A DNA stretch of 64,000 nucleotides from Cytophagales bacterium (GCA_013299115.1 JAAFKA010000005.1:62001-126000), one strand, 5' to 3'. Numbered from the stretch's first letter, positions 17,132-26,045 are shown. The notes: generated by a model not told the origin, from the letters alone. Translations and numbers: made by a program.

Positions 17132-18151
17132 ATGAAAACCATTTTAGTAACAGGCGGTGCAGGCTTTATAGGCTCAAATTTTCTGCCCTATTTTTTGGCT
17201 CAACACCCCGATTACTTTCTGATTAATTTGGATTTGCTCACCTATGCGGGCAATCTGAACAATCTGAAAGAAATTGCTCGCCAACTCAATTATAAATTTG
17301 TGAAAGGCAATATTTGCAATCGGGAGTTGGTGCAGCACCTTTTTGAGCAACACGACATCAAAAGTGTTATTCATTTTGCTGCCGAATCTCATGTGGATAA
17401 TTCTATTGCCAATCCAGAGGCTTTTATCCAAACCAATATCAATGGTACGTTTACGTTGATAGACGTAGCCAAACGCCATTGGTTGGCAGCCCCTTTTCAG
17501 CACAAAGAAGGCTACGAAAATTGCCGTTTTCACCATATCTCTACTGATGAGGTCTATGGCACATTGGGCAGCACAGGCTTGTTTCACGAAACCACGCCTT
17601 ATGCCCCAAACAGCCCTTACAGTGCCTCCAAAGCTGCTTCTGATATGATTGTGCGGAGTTATCACCACACTTACGGCATGAATGTTGTAACGACCAACTG
17701 CTCGAACAACTACGGACAAAAGCAACATGACGAAAAGCTAATTCCTACCATTATTCGCAAGGCAATACAAAAACAGCCCATTCCTATCTATGGCGATGGA
17801 TTGAATGTAAGAGATTGGCTCTATGTACTCGACCACTGTAAAGGTATAGATTTGGTCTATCACAAGGGCGTGGCTGGCGAAACGTATAACATTGGTGGGC
17901 GGAACGAAAAAAATAATTTGTATATTGTCCACACTATTTGCAATTTGTTAGACGACCTGAAACCTTTGGGCGGCGGACAATCTTACAAGCAATTTATTTC
18001 CTTCGTAACAGACCGAGCAGGACACGACCGCCGTTATGCCATCGATGCCACCAAAATAGAAACCGAACTGGGCTGGAAAGCCGATGAAAATTTCGAAACA
18101 GGTATTGTCAAAACGGTGAAGTGGTATTTGGAGAAATATACAAAAAATTAG
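17132..18151 (+). CDS. rfbB: dTDP-glucose 4,6-dehydratase
   Basis: Converts dTDP-glucose to dTDP-4-keto-6-deoxyglucose, the second step of dTDP-rhamnose and other deoxysugar pathways. 339 aa extended SDR. GGAGFIGSNF binds NAD. Active-site residues are in HISTDEVYGTLG (Thr-Asp-Glu of the dehydratase) and YSASKAASD (Tyr-x-x-x-Lys). RDWLYVLDHC and VAGETYNIGG are typical of the family. rfbA, rfbC and rfbD are not nearby, so it is a stand-alone copy. It is convergent with the ABC permease gene; the two together suggest surface polysaccharide work. Confidence 0.94.
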   Translation: MKTILVTGGAGFIGSNFLPYFLAQHPDYFLINLDLLTYAGNLNNLKEIARQLNYKFVKGNICNRELVQHLFEQHDIKSVIHFAAESHVDNSIANPEAFIQTNINGTFTLIDVAKRHWLAAPFQHKEGYENCRFHHISTDEVYGTLGSTGLFHETTPYAPNSPYSASKAASDMIVRSYHHTYGMNVVTTNCSNNYGQKQHDEKLIPTIIRKAIQKQPIPIYGDGLNVRDWLYVLDHCKGIDLVYHKGVAGETYNIGGRNEKNNLYIVHTICNLLDDLKPLGGGQSYKQFISFVTDRAGHDRRYAIDATKIETELGWKADENFETGIVKTVKWYLEKYTKN

Positions 18152-18242
18152 TGCAAATTTTTGGAATTGATAGTAAACCATTGGCAGTAGCTTAGTTAGC
18201 CCAGCCAATGGTTAGACAGGAAAATTAAAAGCTCAAAAACCT

Positions 18243-19121
18243 TTACACCGTATCTATGAAATTTCTTTCGGTTTGGTTAAACAAAATAACGCCAATCACA
18301 AAAAGTACCACACTCAAACCCGCCGCATACAACAAATAAATTGTATGAAAACCACCAATATTGAGAAAAGCATAACGAAAAGCCTCTATCAATGACACGA
18401 TTGGGTTGAGCAAAAGCAAATCTTGATATTTTGCAAAAAAAGACAGTGGATACATTACCGAAGAAACATACAACAGTACTTGGGTAGCATAGCCTACAAA
18501 AATGCCAAAATCTCTGTATTTGGTGGTAAAAGAAGCAATAACAGCCCCTGCACCTGTTGCCAAAAGTGCCAAAATAAGTAATAAAAACGGCAAAAATAGC
18601 AATCCTTGCCAATTCATTTGAAGAGGATAACCCAACCAAAATTTATAGACCAGAAAGCAACCCAGAAACAAGGTTAGTAAAATTCCAAATTGTATTAAGT
18701 TGGAAATAATGCCCGCAATAGGAACTGCCAAACGAGGGAAATAAACTTTGCTAAAAATCCCTGCATTAGCTCCAAAAGTATTTTGAGTAGAGTTTAAGCA
18801 ACGCAAAAAGAAACTCCAGCAAGTCATGCTGCATAGTTGAAACAAAAAAGGAGGCACTCCCTCTGTACCAATATTGGCTACTACGCTGAAGATGAGGGTA
18901 AACAAGATGCTACTCAACAAAGGATTGATAAACAACCAAGCAGGTCCTAAAATAGTCTGCTTGTAAGAAGCTATGAAATCTCGCCAAACCAACAACCTTA
19001 CCAAATCTCTATACCGCCAAACTTCGTTTAATTTGAGGTCGAATAAATTATTTTTTTCAGATATGATTTCTGTCCATTCGTTTTCGACAGTTTGATTGGT
19101 CTTTGAATCCATTGAATTCAT
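18243..19121 (-). CDS. ABC-2 type polysaccharide export permease (Wzm-like)
   Basis: 292 aa inner-membrane protein with about six helices after a cytoplasmic N-terminus of ~55 residues. The conserved entry segment is WRYRDLVRLLVWRDF, then YKQTILGPAWLFINPLL, as in permeases that export O-antigen or capsule. ATG codons at 19121 and 19112 are both possible starts. The ATP-binding partner (Wzt/TagH) is not adjacent, so it must lie elsewhere. The direction and spacing suggest a single-gene unit upstream of which a REP-like palindrome lies. Confidence 0.9.
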   Translation of the reverse strand: MNSMDSKTNQTVENEWTEIISEKNNLFDLKLNEVWRYRDLVRLLVWRDFIASYKQTILGPAWLFINPLLSSILFTLIFSVVANIGTEGVPPFLFQLCSMTCWSFFLRCLNSTQNTFGANAGIFSKVYFPRLAVPIAGIISNLIQFGILLTLFLGCFLVYKFWLGYPLQMNWQGLLFLPFLLLILALLATGAGAVIASFTTKYRDFGIFVGYATQVLLYVSSVMYPLSFFAKYQDLLLLNPIVSLIEAFRYAFLNIGGFHTIYLLYAAGLSVVLFVIGVILFNQTERNFIDTV

Positions 19122-19149
19122 AAATTAGTATATTGAGTTAAGTAGTTTT

Positions 19150-19171
19150 GTAACACAGGCTTTAGCCTGTG
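19150..19171 (+). repeat. REP-like palindrome (CTTTAG family)
   Basis: GTAA followed by a perfect palindrome with arms CACAGG and CCTGTG around CTTTAG. It lies in the divergent promoter region between the ABC permease gene and the sigma factor gene. Confidence 0.7.
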
Positions 19172-19311
19172 CATATAAACTGCAACGCAAATTACAAAAT
19201 TGCGTGGGTAAAACAATAAACTTTTTATGAAACTAAGTTTTTTCCATTTTGTATTTTTTTAATTGGCTTAATTTATTAGATTTACACCATTAAAATACCT
19301 CATTTTTTAGC

Positions 19312-19950
19312 ATGGACAACAACTACATAGAAACAACTGACGAAAACCAAGAAGAACGTATTTTTTCTGAAAAAGCCTTAGCAGATTTTAAGCTCATAGA
19401 CCAAGCCATAGCTGGAGATGAAAAGGCTTATGGCGAACTTATGAAAAGGTATTGGAAGCCTGTTTATCATACTTTGCTCAAAATGATTCGCAACACTGAT
19501 GACGCAGACGACCTCACGATTGAGGCTTTTGCTAAGGCTTTCAAAAATTTGCCCCGTTTCAAGAAAGACTATACATTCAGTACTTGGCTTTTTCGGATTG
19601 CCACTAACAACTGCATCGACTTTATTCGCAAGAAAAAACTCGAGACCATGAGTATTAATACTTCCTTTACTGACGACAACGGCGACCCTGTAGATATTGA
19701 CCTTAAAGACTCAAATCCCAACCCACAAGAGGAGGCAATAAACGAACAAAAGAAAGAACTCATCCGCAGTATTGTGGCTTTATTGCCCGCAAAATACCAA
19801 CGATTGGTTAATCTACGATACTTCGACGAATTATCGTATGAAGAAATAGCCGTAGAGATAGATGCCCCCTTAGGCACAGTGAAAGCACAACTACACCGAG
19901 CAAGGGAACTGCTCTACGATTTGATAAAACACAAAAAAGATGTGATTTGA
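19312..19950 (+). CDS. ECF-type RNA polymerase sigma factor
   Basis: 212 aa. Region 2 covers ~residues 40-110 (YGELMKRYWKPVYHTLL; ADDLTIEAFAKAFKNL; FSTWLFRIATNNCIDFIR). Region 4 covers ~150-205 (LPAKYQRLVNLRYFDELSY; IDAPLGTVKAQLHRAREL). No anti-sigma factor gene follows; instead the stop overlaps the start region of a methyltransferase gene. The regulon is unknown. Confidence 0.92.
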   Translation: MDNNYIETTDENQEERIFSEKALADFKLIDQAIAGDEKAYGELMKRYWKPVYHTLLKMIRNTDDADDLTIEAFAKAFKNLPRFKKDYTFSTWLFRIATNNCIDFIRKKKLETMSINTSFTDDNGDPVDIDLKDSNPNPQEEAINEQKKELIRSIVALLPAKYQRLVNLRYFDELSYEEIAVEIDAPLGTVKAQLHRARELLYDLIKHKKDVI

Positions 19951-19952
19951 TA

Positions 19953-21245
19953 GTGGATTTACAAACCTTCATCAAGCAATATGCAGAGGCAGATGTGGTA
20001 GCCCTTGCCCTCAAAGCCCATTTGTTCCCAAATGTGGATATGCAGCAGGCATTGGTACAGATAGCAGGCAAGCAAAAGGCAAAAAGCAAGCTACCTACGT
20101 GGGTGCAGGTAGAAGGTTTGGAGTTTCCTGTTGCTTTGTCCTTAGCTCAGTGTTCTTCGGAAATTACGGCTTTATTCAAGGCAAATTGGCTCGCCGAGCA
20201 ACTGCAACAAGCAGACCAACCCTGCACCAGTCTTGCCGACCTTACAGGAGGTTTGGGTGTGGATAGTTGGGCTTTTGGTAAATTTTTTGAGCAGGTTTTA
20301 TATGTAGAGCAAAATGAAAAATTGGCAACTATTGCCAAAAAAAACTTTGAATTGCTTGAAAAAGCCCGAAGCAATTTATCAGACACCTCACAGGTGTCTG
20401 ATAAATGGGATTTACTCAATGCACAAGCCCTTGATAATCAAAAACAAAACATTCAAGTTTTGAATTTGCAACTCAATAAAGAGAATTTGCAAACATTAGC
20501 AAAGTATATCTCCACGCCTTTGAGTTGTTTGTATTTAGACCCTGCCCGCAGAAACGAAAAACAGCAAAAAGTGGCTTCTTTGCAAGATTGTGAGCCAAAT
20601 ATAGTGGATTGGTTGCCCCATTTATGGCACTATGCCCCAGTAATTTTGCTCAAAACTTCGCCCATGCTCGATGTGCAGCAAGCCGTAGCCGAACTAAAAA
20701 CAGTGCAAAAAATAGTGGTGCTTGCCCACGAAAACGAATGTAAAGAAGTTTTGTATTTATTGTCTAATCAGGCAATTAACTATCAAGAAATTCCAATTTT
20801 GGCAGTTAATTTGACTAAAAACGGCAACCAAATTTTTACTTTTACTCGGCAGGAGGAACAAGCAAAGCAAGCCAATTTGGTACTTCCGCAACAGTATCTT
20901 TACGAACCCAATGTAGCTTTGTTGAAGGCGGGGGCTTTCCAGACCATAGCCCAACGATGGCAAGTGGGCAAACTGCACACGCATACGCACCTCTACACAA
21001 GTGAAACGCCAATAACGGATTTTATGGGGCGTAGTTTCAAAATTTTGCACCAAACACAGTTGGATAAAAAAATATTGGCAACACTTTTGCCTGAAGGCAA
21101 AGCAAACATTACCATTAGAAACTTCCCTCTGTCAGTGGAGGAAATTCGCAAAAAAACAGGTATCAAAGAAGGTGGTTCTACTTATATTTTTGCAACTACT
21201 AACTACAAAAATCAAAAAATTTTGTTACTTTGCAAACAAGTTTAA
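19953..21245 (+). CDS. Class I SAM-dependent methyltransferase with THUMP-like C-terminus
   Basis: 430 aa from GTG 19953, two bases after the sigma factor stop; a TTG at 19947 overlapping that stop is the alternative. Either way the two genes are probably translationally coupled. The Rossmann SAM-binding motif is DLTGGLGVDSWAFG near residue 95, followed by an acidic YVEQNEKL strand. The catalytic-type motif is YLDPARRNEK. The C-terminal ~80 residues (TIRNFPLSVEEIRKKTGIK; YIFATTNYKN) form the THUMP-like domain known from Bacteroidota homologues. The substrate is probably RNA but unproven. A 33-bp palindrome lies inside the gene (20374-20406) and encodes SDTSQVSDK. Confidence 0.82.
   Translation: MDLQTFIKQYAEADVVALALKAHLFPNVDMQQALVQIAGKQKAKSKLPTWVQVEGLEFPVALSLAQCSSEITALFKANWLAEQLQQADQPCTSLADLTGGLGVDSWAFGKFFEQVLYVEQNEKLATIAKKNFELLEKARSNLSDTSQVSDKWDLLNAQALDNQKQNIQVLNLQLNKENLQTLAKYISTPLSCLYLDPARRNEKQQKVASLQDCEPNIVDWLPHLWHYAPVILLKTSPMLDVQQAVAELKTVQKIVVLAHENECKEVLYLLSNQAINYQEIPILAVNLTKNGNQIFTFTRQEEQAKQANLVLPQQYLYEPNVALLKAGAFQTIAQRWQVGKLHTHTHLYTSETPITDFMGRSFKILHQTQLDKKILATLLPEGKANITIRNFPLSVEEIRKKTGIKEGGSTYIFATTNYKNQKILLLCKQV
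20374..20406. repeat. Palindrome inside the methyltransferase coding region
   Basis: Perfect 15-bp arms ATTTATCAGACACCT and AGGTGTCTGATAAAT with a CAC loop. It is in frame and leaves the reading frame intact. It is close to the intergenic hairpin at 3068-3100, so it looks like an inserted repeat. Confidence 0.65.
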
Positions 21246-21327
21246 GAGATTTTAAATACTAATTGACCCTGCAGTTGGAGGCAACCCCCGCCAAAGGGTA
21301 TAGTACAAATCGTAATAACCTCTTTTT

Positions 21328-21648
21328 ATGGGAAAACATAAACATTTGCCATTTCTCCGCACTTTGCAACAAAGTTGTGAGACTATTCGCCAAAGTTTGC
21401 AGACTTTGCAAACAGTACAGCAACAACAAGTAGAATTATTGGCAAATTGTATTAGCACCATACAAAGTAAACACGCAGACCTGTTGCCACCTGCTTTGCA
21501 AGTAGCCCCTACCCTACCCTACTCCTCTACAAACTTGCAAAATATGGCTCTTATTCTCAATGAAACCCTAACAACTACCTTGTTGCAAATAGAAAAAATT
21601 TTGCAAGAAGCTGATAAACAAGACTTTGATACGGATTTTTATTTGTAA
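21328..21648 (+). CDS. Small helical hypothetical protein
   Basis: 106 aa, no signal peptide, rich in Gln and Leu (LRTLQQSCETIRQSLQTLQ), mostly amphipathic helix and likely coiled coil. No named domain is recognised. The stop is followed after one base by the ATG of the L,D-transpeptidase gene, so the two are probably co-translated. Function unknown. Confidence 0.6.
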   Translation: MGKHKHLPFLRTLQQSCETIRQSLQTLQTVQQQQVELLANCISTIQSKHADLLPPALQVAPTLPYSSTNLQNMALILNETLTTTLLQIEKILQEADKQDFDTDFYL

Positions 21649-21649
21649 T

Positions 21650-22402
21650 ATGCAACACTATTTTTTCTTTATTTGCTGTTTTTTACTTACCAGTTGTTCA
21701 TTGTTTGCCCAAAATAAGAAAAAAACTTTTTTGGAACAGCAACTACAACACGAAAGAGTCAAAGTAGCCCAACAAGAAACCACCTCAACTTTACAGGTGC
21801 TTTTTGCTGCCAAAGGCTTATCTTTCCCTGCAAAAAAAATTTTTATCAGAGTTTTTAAAGCTCTTTCACAATTAGAATTATGGGCGGAAAACCCTATCAA
21901 TCAGCAATTTGTATTGATAAAAACTTATCCCATCTGTTATATGTCAGGTGTGTTGGGTAGCAAAAATAAACAAGGAGATTTGCAAGTTCCCGAAGGTTTT
22001 TATGTGATAGACTACTACAATCCTGTGAGTGATTTTTACTTGTCAGTCAAAATCAATTACCCCAATGCTTATGATATACATTGGAAAAAAACAGGCAGTG
22101 CCATTTGTATTCATGGAAATTGTGTTTCTATTGGCTGCATTTCCATAGAAGACAACCCAATTAAGGAATTGTATTGGGTATTGATACAAGCTCATAACCA
22201 AGGGCAAGCCGAAATTCCTGTGCATATTTTTCCAAAACCTTTGACCACCGACAATTTGGCTACTCTCCGCCAAGAATTTGCTGCCGAACCTGAAAAAATT
22301 AGCTTTTGGGAACAAATCAAAGCTGGTTATGAGTATTTTGAAAAATACAAAAAAGTACCAACTATTAAAGTAATAAAAGGAGTTTACAAAATAAAAGAAT
22401 AA
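21650..22402 (+). CDS. L,D-transpeptidase (YkuD) family protein
   Basis: 250 aa with a signal peptide (FFICCFLLTSCSLFAQ; the Cys could also be a lipobox). The YkuD catalytic motif is complete: IHGNCVSIGCISI, with the His and the nucleophilic Cys. Upstream residues PEGFYVIDYYNP and YPNAYDIHW fit the murein L,D-transpeptidase subgroup (YafK-like). Such enzymes make or edit 3-3 peptidoglycan cross-links or attach proteins to peptidoglycan in the periplasm. The frame is open to 21626, but the ATG at 21650 precedes the signal peptide and follows the previous stop by one base. Confidence 0.88.
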   Translation: MQHYFFFICCFLLTSCSLFAQNKKKTFLEQQLQHERVKVAQQETTSTLQVLFAAKGLSFPAKKIFIRVFKALSQLELWAENPINQQFVLIKTYPICYMSGVLGSKNKQGDLQVPEGFYVIDYYNPVSDFYLSVKINYPNAYDIHWKKTGSAICIHGNCVSIGCISIEDNPIKELYWVLIQAHNQGQAEIPVHIFPKPLTTDNLATLRQEFAAEPEKISFWEQIKAGYEYFEKYKKVPTIKVIKGVYKIKE

Positions 22403-22406
22403 AAAT

Positions 22407-23393
22407 TTAAGGAGATAAAAACAACTTTACCAAATCTGCTGCTGCTTGGGTGGCGTGCTGTTTGCCTTCTTGCACTTGCTTTTCGGTGGTTTCCAATAAA
22501 TTTTTGATACTTGGATTTTGATAAAACTGTTCTTCCAGAAGTTGTTTGATGGTGTCGTGCAACCATTCAGTTTGTTGTTGTTGGCGTTTGTGTTGCCAAA
22601 AGCCGTTGGTTTGGGTCTGTATTTGGTAGTTTTGCAACTGTTCCCAAATTTGGTCTAACCCTGTCCCTTGCACTGCCGAACAAGTGAGGACAGGCGGAAA
22701 CCAGCCTCCTGCGTGAGCAGGAAAAAACATGAGGGAATTTTGATAAGTGGCTTTGGCTCTTTCGGCTTTCAGTTCGTTGCCCTCGTCGGCTTTGGTAATT
22801 GCCACTAAATCTGCCATTTCCATAATTCCTTTCTTTATTCCTTGCAACTCGTCGCCTGCCCCCGCCAACATGAGCAAGAGAAAAAAATCTGTCATTTGGG
22901 CTACTGCCGTTTCAGACTGCCCCACGCCTACGGTTTCTATCAGCACCACGTCAAAGCCTGCTGCCTCGCACAAAAGCATAGCTTCTCTGGTCTTGCGACT
23001 GACCCCACCCAAAGAAGTACCCGAAGGCGAAGGACGAATATAGGCTGCGGAGAGGGTGCTAAGGGTAGCCATGCGGGTTTTGTCGCCCATGATGCTGCCC
23101 CTGCTTCGCTGGCTGCTGGGGTCTATTGCCAATACTGCCAATTTTTTGCCCTGCCCTATCAAATATAGCCCAAAAGCCTCGATAAATGTACTTTTGCCCA
23201 CCCCAGGTACACCTGTGATGCCTATGCGGTAGCTTTTGCCTGTGTAGGGCAATAGCCTATCTATCACTTGCAAAGCCAATTCATTGTCTTGGGCAAGTTG
23301 GCTTTCTACGAGGGTAATAGCTTGGCTCAACACAAACCTGTTTTGTGCCAAAATTCCCGATACATATTCTTCGAGTGATAGCCGATGACGCAT
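22407..23393 (-). CDS. meaB: Methylmalonyl-CoA mutase-associated GTPase MeaB
   Basis: G3E-family GTPase that guards and reloads the B12-dependent methylmalonyl-CoA mutase. 328 aa from ATG 23393 (MRHRLSLEEYVSGILAQNR). The P-loop is TGVPGVGKSTFIEAFG. The family motif DPSSQRSRGSIMGDKTRM and the Walker-B-like VLIETVGVGQSE follow, and the base-specificity motif is ITKADEGNE. The longer frame reaches back through a REP palindrome into the preceding gene's stop and is rejected. The mutase genes are not in the window. It lies 38 bp after the manC stop, so it may be co-transcribed with it. Confidence 0.93.
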   Translation of the reverse strand: MRHRLSLEEYVSGILAQNRFVLSQAITLVESQLAQDNELALQVIDRLLPYTGKSYRIGITGVPGVGKSTFIEAFGLYLIGQGKKLAVLAIDPSSQRSRGSIMGDKTRMATLSTLSAAYIRPSPSGTSLGGVSRKTREAMLLCEAAGFDVVLIETVGVGQSETAVAQMTDFFLLLMLAGAGDELQGIKKGIMEMADLVAITKADEGNELKAERAKATYQNSLMFFPAHAGGWFPPVLTCSAVQGTGLDQIWEQLQNYQIQTQTNGFWQHKRQQQQTEWLHDTIKQLLEEQFYQNPSIKNLLETTEKQVQEGKQHATQAAADLVKLFLSP

Positions 23394-23411
23394 GATATAT
23401 GAAATGGTAAA

Positions 23412-23435
23412 GGTGTGGACTAAAGTCCACACTAC
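23412..23435 (-). repeat. REP-like GTAG palindrome supplying the manC stop codon
   Basis: On the minus strand GTAG is followed by arms TGTGGA and TCCACA around CTTTAG-like ACTTTAGT. The TAG of GTAG is the stop codon of the manC gene. The unit fills the gap between manC and meaB. Confidence 0.75.
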
Positions 23436-24508
23436 ACAAATTGTCTGCCTTTTTGTTTAACTACGTCCTCCAAAAACTGTTTGATTCGTTGTTCTTGGTC
23501 TTTTTGGCAAACCAACAAGACATTTTGGTACTCCACTACAATATAATTGCTTAAACCTTGCAAAACTACCAATCTTTCATTGGGAGTTTTAACCATACAG
23601 TTGGTTGTTTCGTAAGTTAAAATATTGCCAATCAGCACGTTATTGTCTTTATTTTTTGGCAAAAATTCGTACAAAGATTTCCACGTGCCTAAGTCCGACC
23701 AGCCCAAATCGCAAGGCAGGACATAAACATTTTCGGCTTTTTCCATAATGGCATAGTCTATCGAAATGTTGTGGCACTGTTGGTAAAGTTGCTTAATTGC
23801 TTTGCCCTCGTTGGGAGAGAAAAAACTGTATTGAGCCTCTGCAAACAAACCTGCCATCTCGGGCATATAGGTTTCGAAGGCTGCAATGATAGTTTTAACA
23901 TTCCACACAAAAATTCCTGCATTCCAAAGGTAGTCGCCACTTTCCACAAATTCTATTGCCAAAGCAAGGTTAGGTTTTTCGGTAAAAGTTTTGACTTTTT
24001 GCAGTTTGCCATCGGTGTCGTGGTCTGCCAACTGAATGTAGCCGTAGCCTGTGTCTGGTCGGGTGGGGACTATGCCCAGCGTAAGCAAAATTGGATTTTG
24101 GGCTACAGTATCTAAGGCAATTTGAATACTTTGCAAAAAATTATCCTCTTTCAATATCACATGGTCGGCAGGGGCAATGATGATATTGGCATTGTCTGTC
24201 CGTTTTCTAATTTTATAAGAGGCGTATGCAATACAAGCTGCCGTATTTCGCATATAAGGCTCTAACAAAATTTGACTTTCGGCAAGTTGAGGTAATTGCG
24301 ACTTGATTTGAAAGTAAAAATCTTGATTGGCTACAACAAAGATATTTTCGAGGGGGCAAACAGCCAAAAACCTTTCTACAGTCATCTGAATCAGGGTTTT
24401 GCCTGAGTCTAATATGTCTAAAAACTGTTTGGGGTGGCTGGCTCGGCTGAAGGGCCAAAACCTTGTGCCTATGCCACCTGCCATAATGACTACATAGTTA
24501 TTTTTCAT
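23432..24508 (-). CDS. manC: Mannose-1-phosphate guanylyltransferase
   Basis: Makes GDP-mannose from mannose-1-phosphate and GTP for glycan synthesis. 358 aa, nucleotidyltransferase domain only, without the C-terminal isomerase domain of bifunctional ManC. The signature is VIMAGGIGTRFWPFSR with HPKQFLDIL, followed by the metal/sugar-binding region IIAPADHVI, the conserved FTEKP and the WNAGIFVW segment. Start ATG 24508, chosen because the family begins here; the upstream frame to 24541 is AT-rich. Its last codons run into a REP palindrome. Confidence 0.92.
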   Translation of the reverse strand: MKNNYVVIMAGGIGTRFWPFSRASHPKQFLDILDSGKTLIQMTVERFLAVCPLENIFVVANQDFYFQIKSQLPQLAESQILLEPYMRNTAACIAYASYKIRKRTDNANIIIAPADHVILKEDNFLQSIQIALDTVAQNPILLTLGIVPTRPDTGYGYIQLADHDTDGKLQKVKTFTEKPNLALAIEFVESGDYLWNAGIFVWNVKTIIAAFETYMPEMAGLFAEAQYSFFSPNEGKAIKQLYQQCHNISIDYAIMEKAENVYVLPCDLGWSDLGTWKSLYEFLPKNKDNNVLIGNILTYETTNCMVKTPNERLVVLQGLSNYIVVEYQNVLLVCQKDQEQRIKQFLEDVVKQKGRQFV

Positions 24509-24636
24509 TCGTCTTTTAAAAATTGCCACAAAAGTAAGCAACTAAACTACTAATATCAAAAAACTAAGAATGATTTTGTTTTTTTTGCTATTCTCTTGTG
24601 GCTGAAGCAAAAAACAGAAGAAAAATTTGCTTAAAA

Positions 24637-24906
24637 CTAATCTTTTTTTGCCTTATAAACTATTCTTAGCACCACTTTTCGGTCTTCTGCATCTTTTAGT
24701 TTGTCGTAGTTTGGTCTTGCAAAAGTGTCGCCATAACCTTTGGGCATGAGTCTATATGCTGCAATACCTTGTTTTTTGAGGTATTTTGCTACTGACTCTG
24801 CTCGCAATAATGAAAGCAAATAATTATCTTCTGCCTTGCCATTTGCATCACTATAACCCTCAATGCTGATGCCTAAAATATCGTTTATAGGGATTTTTTC
24901 TAACAT
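24637..24906 (-). pseudogene. OmpA-like C-terminal domain fragment
   Basis: 89 aa that match only the second half of an OmpA peptidoglycan-binding domain: SIEGYSDANGK, LSLLRAESVAKYLKKQGI and MPKGYGDTFARPN. The signal peptide, the beta-barrel or PD-repeat region and the first strand of the OmpA fold are absent, and the upstream frame is stopped (ends ALN-stop). It lies directly downstream of porP/sprF on the same strand, where gliding/T9SS clusters usually have a full-length OmpA-family gene. I infer a decayed remnant whose 5' part was lost near the hairpins at 25007-25060. A functional small protein is possible but less likely, because there is no export signal. Confidence 0.6.
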
Positions 24907-25006
24907 ATTATTATTTTGTGAGCCTGTTTTTTATTTAATTCAGGGCTACGGTAAGTCCTATTTTTGACAAAATATTTTTTATTTCGTGCTTGCAGGTTCG
25001 GTGTGT

Positions 25007-25060
25007 TTGCGGGTTCTCAAACCCGCAACGTGCATACTTTCGGTTGTGAGCAACCGAAAG
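25007..25060. repeat. REPIN-like inverted hairpin doublet
   Basis: First hairpin 25007-25028 has arms TTGCGGGTT and AACCCGCAA with a CTCA loop. Second hairpin 25037-25060 has arms CTTTCGGTTG and CAACCGAAAG with a TGAG loop. Same inverted order as at 631-699; it sits between porP/sprF and the OmpA remnant. Confidence 0.75.
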
Positions 25061-25091
25061 CACACCACAAGCAGAAGTATAGCTGCAATTA

Positions 25092-26033
25092 TTATTTCTG
25101 CCAGCCCTTTTTGGGCATGGTGGCAGTGATGCCTATTTCGGCAATGGTGGTGGCATTGCGGCTGACCAACTGCCCTGAGCTGGGGAAAAAGAAGGCAAGA
25201 TTGAGTTTTAAGTTGCAGTCATTTTCCTCTGCGTTCATCAGTCGGCAGCCTGCCTGAAACCCAAAAGACGACAAGGGTTTTAGGTCTTCGGCTCGCAGCA
25301 CCAAGCCCAATGATAGGATTTCTTTGTACGTTACCATGCCATGCAAATTGGCTGTTAAAGTAGTTTCTTTGCGGACTTCGAGGGCAGTGTTTACCAAAAA
25401 GTCGTCATCAATCACTTTGCCCTTTGCTCCTATCATGCCTGTAAACATGAGGGGAAAGGTGCTTTCGGTTACGCCTTGATAGGGAAATAGTTTTTTCATT
25501 GCCACCGTTGCATACAAAGCACCTTTTTTGCTCCGATTTTCATAATACAGCCCAAAGTCGAGGGGAATTGCGTTGCCGTTTATGCCAATAGACTTGATGG
25601 GGTCGTTGGGGACGGCAAAAACGGCTCGGTTCATGTCAAATGTATAACGAATAAAACCGCCATGCAAGCCAAAACTCAACTCACTGTTTTTACCTAATTG
25701 CACTTCATAGCTTGCCCCTGCTTGAAACATTGTGTTGGAAAAGTAGCCAATTCTGTCGTGCCAGACAACCATGCCAATTCCCATTTTTTTGGGTTTAAAC
25801 TGCAAGTTGAGGTACGAAGTTTCGGGACTACCGTCTATGGCTGGCGTTGCTCGTTGGTGAGAAACTGCCCCTAAAAACTTTTCGTTTTCCATGCACAGAT
25901 AGGCAGGATTGGACAAGCCCAAATTCATTAAACCCATTTGCGACTGTGGGACAAATTGGGCAAAAAGTGGGTTATTTGCAACTAAAACAAGTATTGCAAA
26001 TAACAAGGTACATAAAAGTGTAATTTTTTTCAT
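25092..26033 (-). CDS. PorP/SprF family type IX secretion outer-membrane protein
   Basis: 313 aa with a signal peptide (LCTLLFAILVLVANNPLFAQ) and a beta-barrel-like remainder ending in QK. Family features are QMGLMNLGLSNPAYL near the mature N-terminus, KKMGIGMVVWHDRIGYF and LSFGLHGGFIRYTFD. PorP/SprF proteins are paired with type B T9SS cargo and are needed for its display. The 1757-aa type B adhesin lies just upstream on the same strand, but a solitary nuclease-like gene on the other strand separates them. This pairing is strong support for the assignment. Confidence 0.88.
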   Translation of the reverse strand: MKKITLLCTLLFAILVLVANNPLFAQFVPQSQMGLMNLGLSNPAYLCMENEKFLGAVSHQRATPAIDGSPETSYLNLQFKPKKMGIGMVVWHDRIGYFSNTMFQAGASYEVQLGKNSELSFGLHGGFIRYTFDMNRAVFAVPNDPIKSIGINGNAIPLDFGLYYENRSKKGALYATVAMKKLFPYQGVTESTFPLMFTGMIGAKGKVIDDDFLVNTALEVRKETTLTANLHGMVTYKEILSLGLVLRAEDLKPLSSFGFQAGCRLMNAEENDCNLKLNLAFFFPSSGQLVSRNATTIAEIGITATMPKKGWQK

Positions 26034-26045
26034 GGCTATTAAAAT

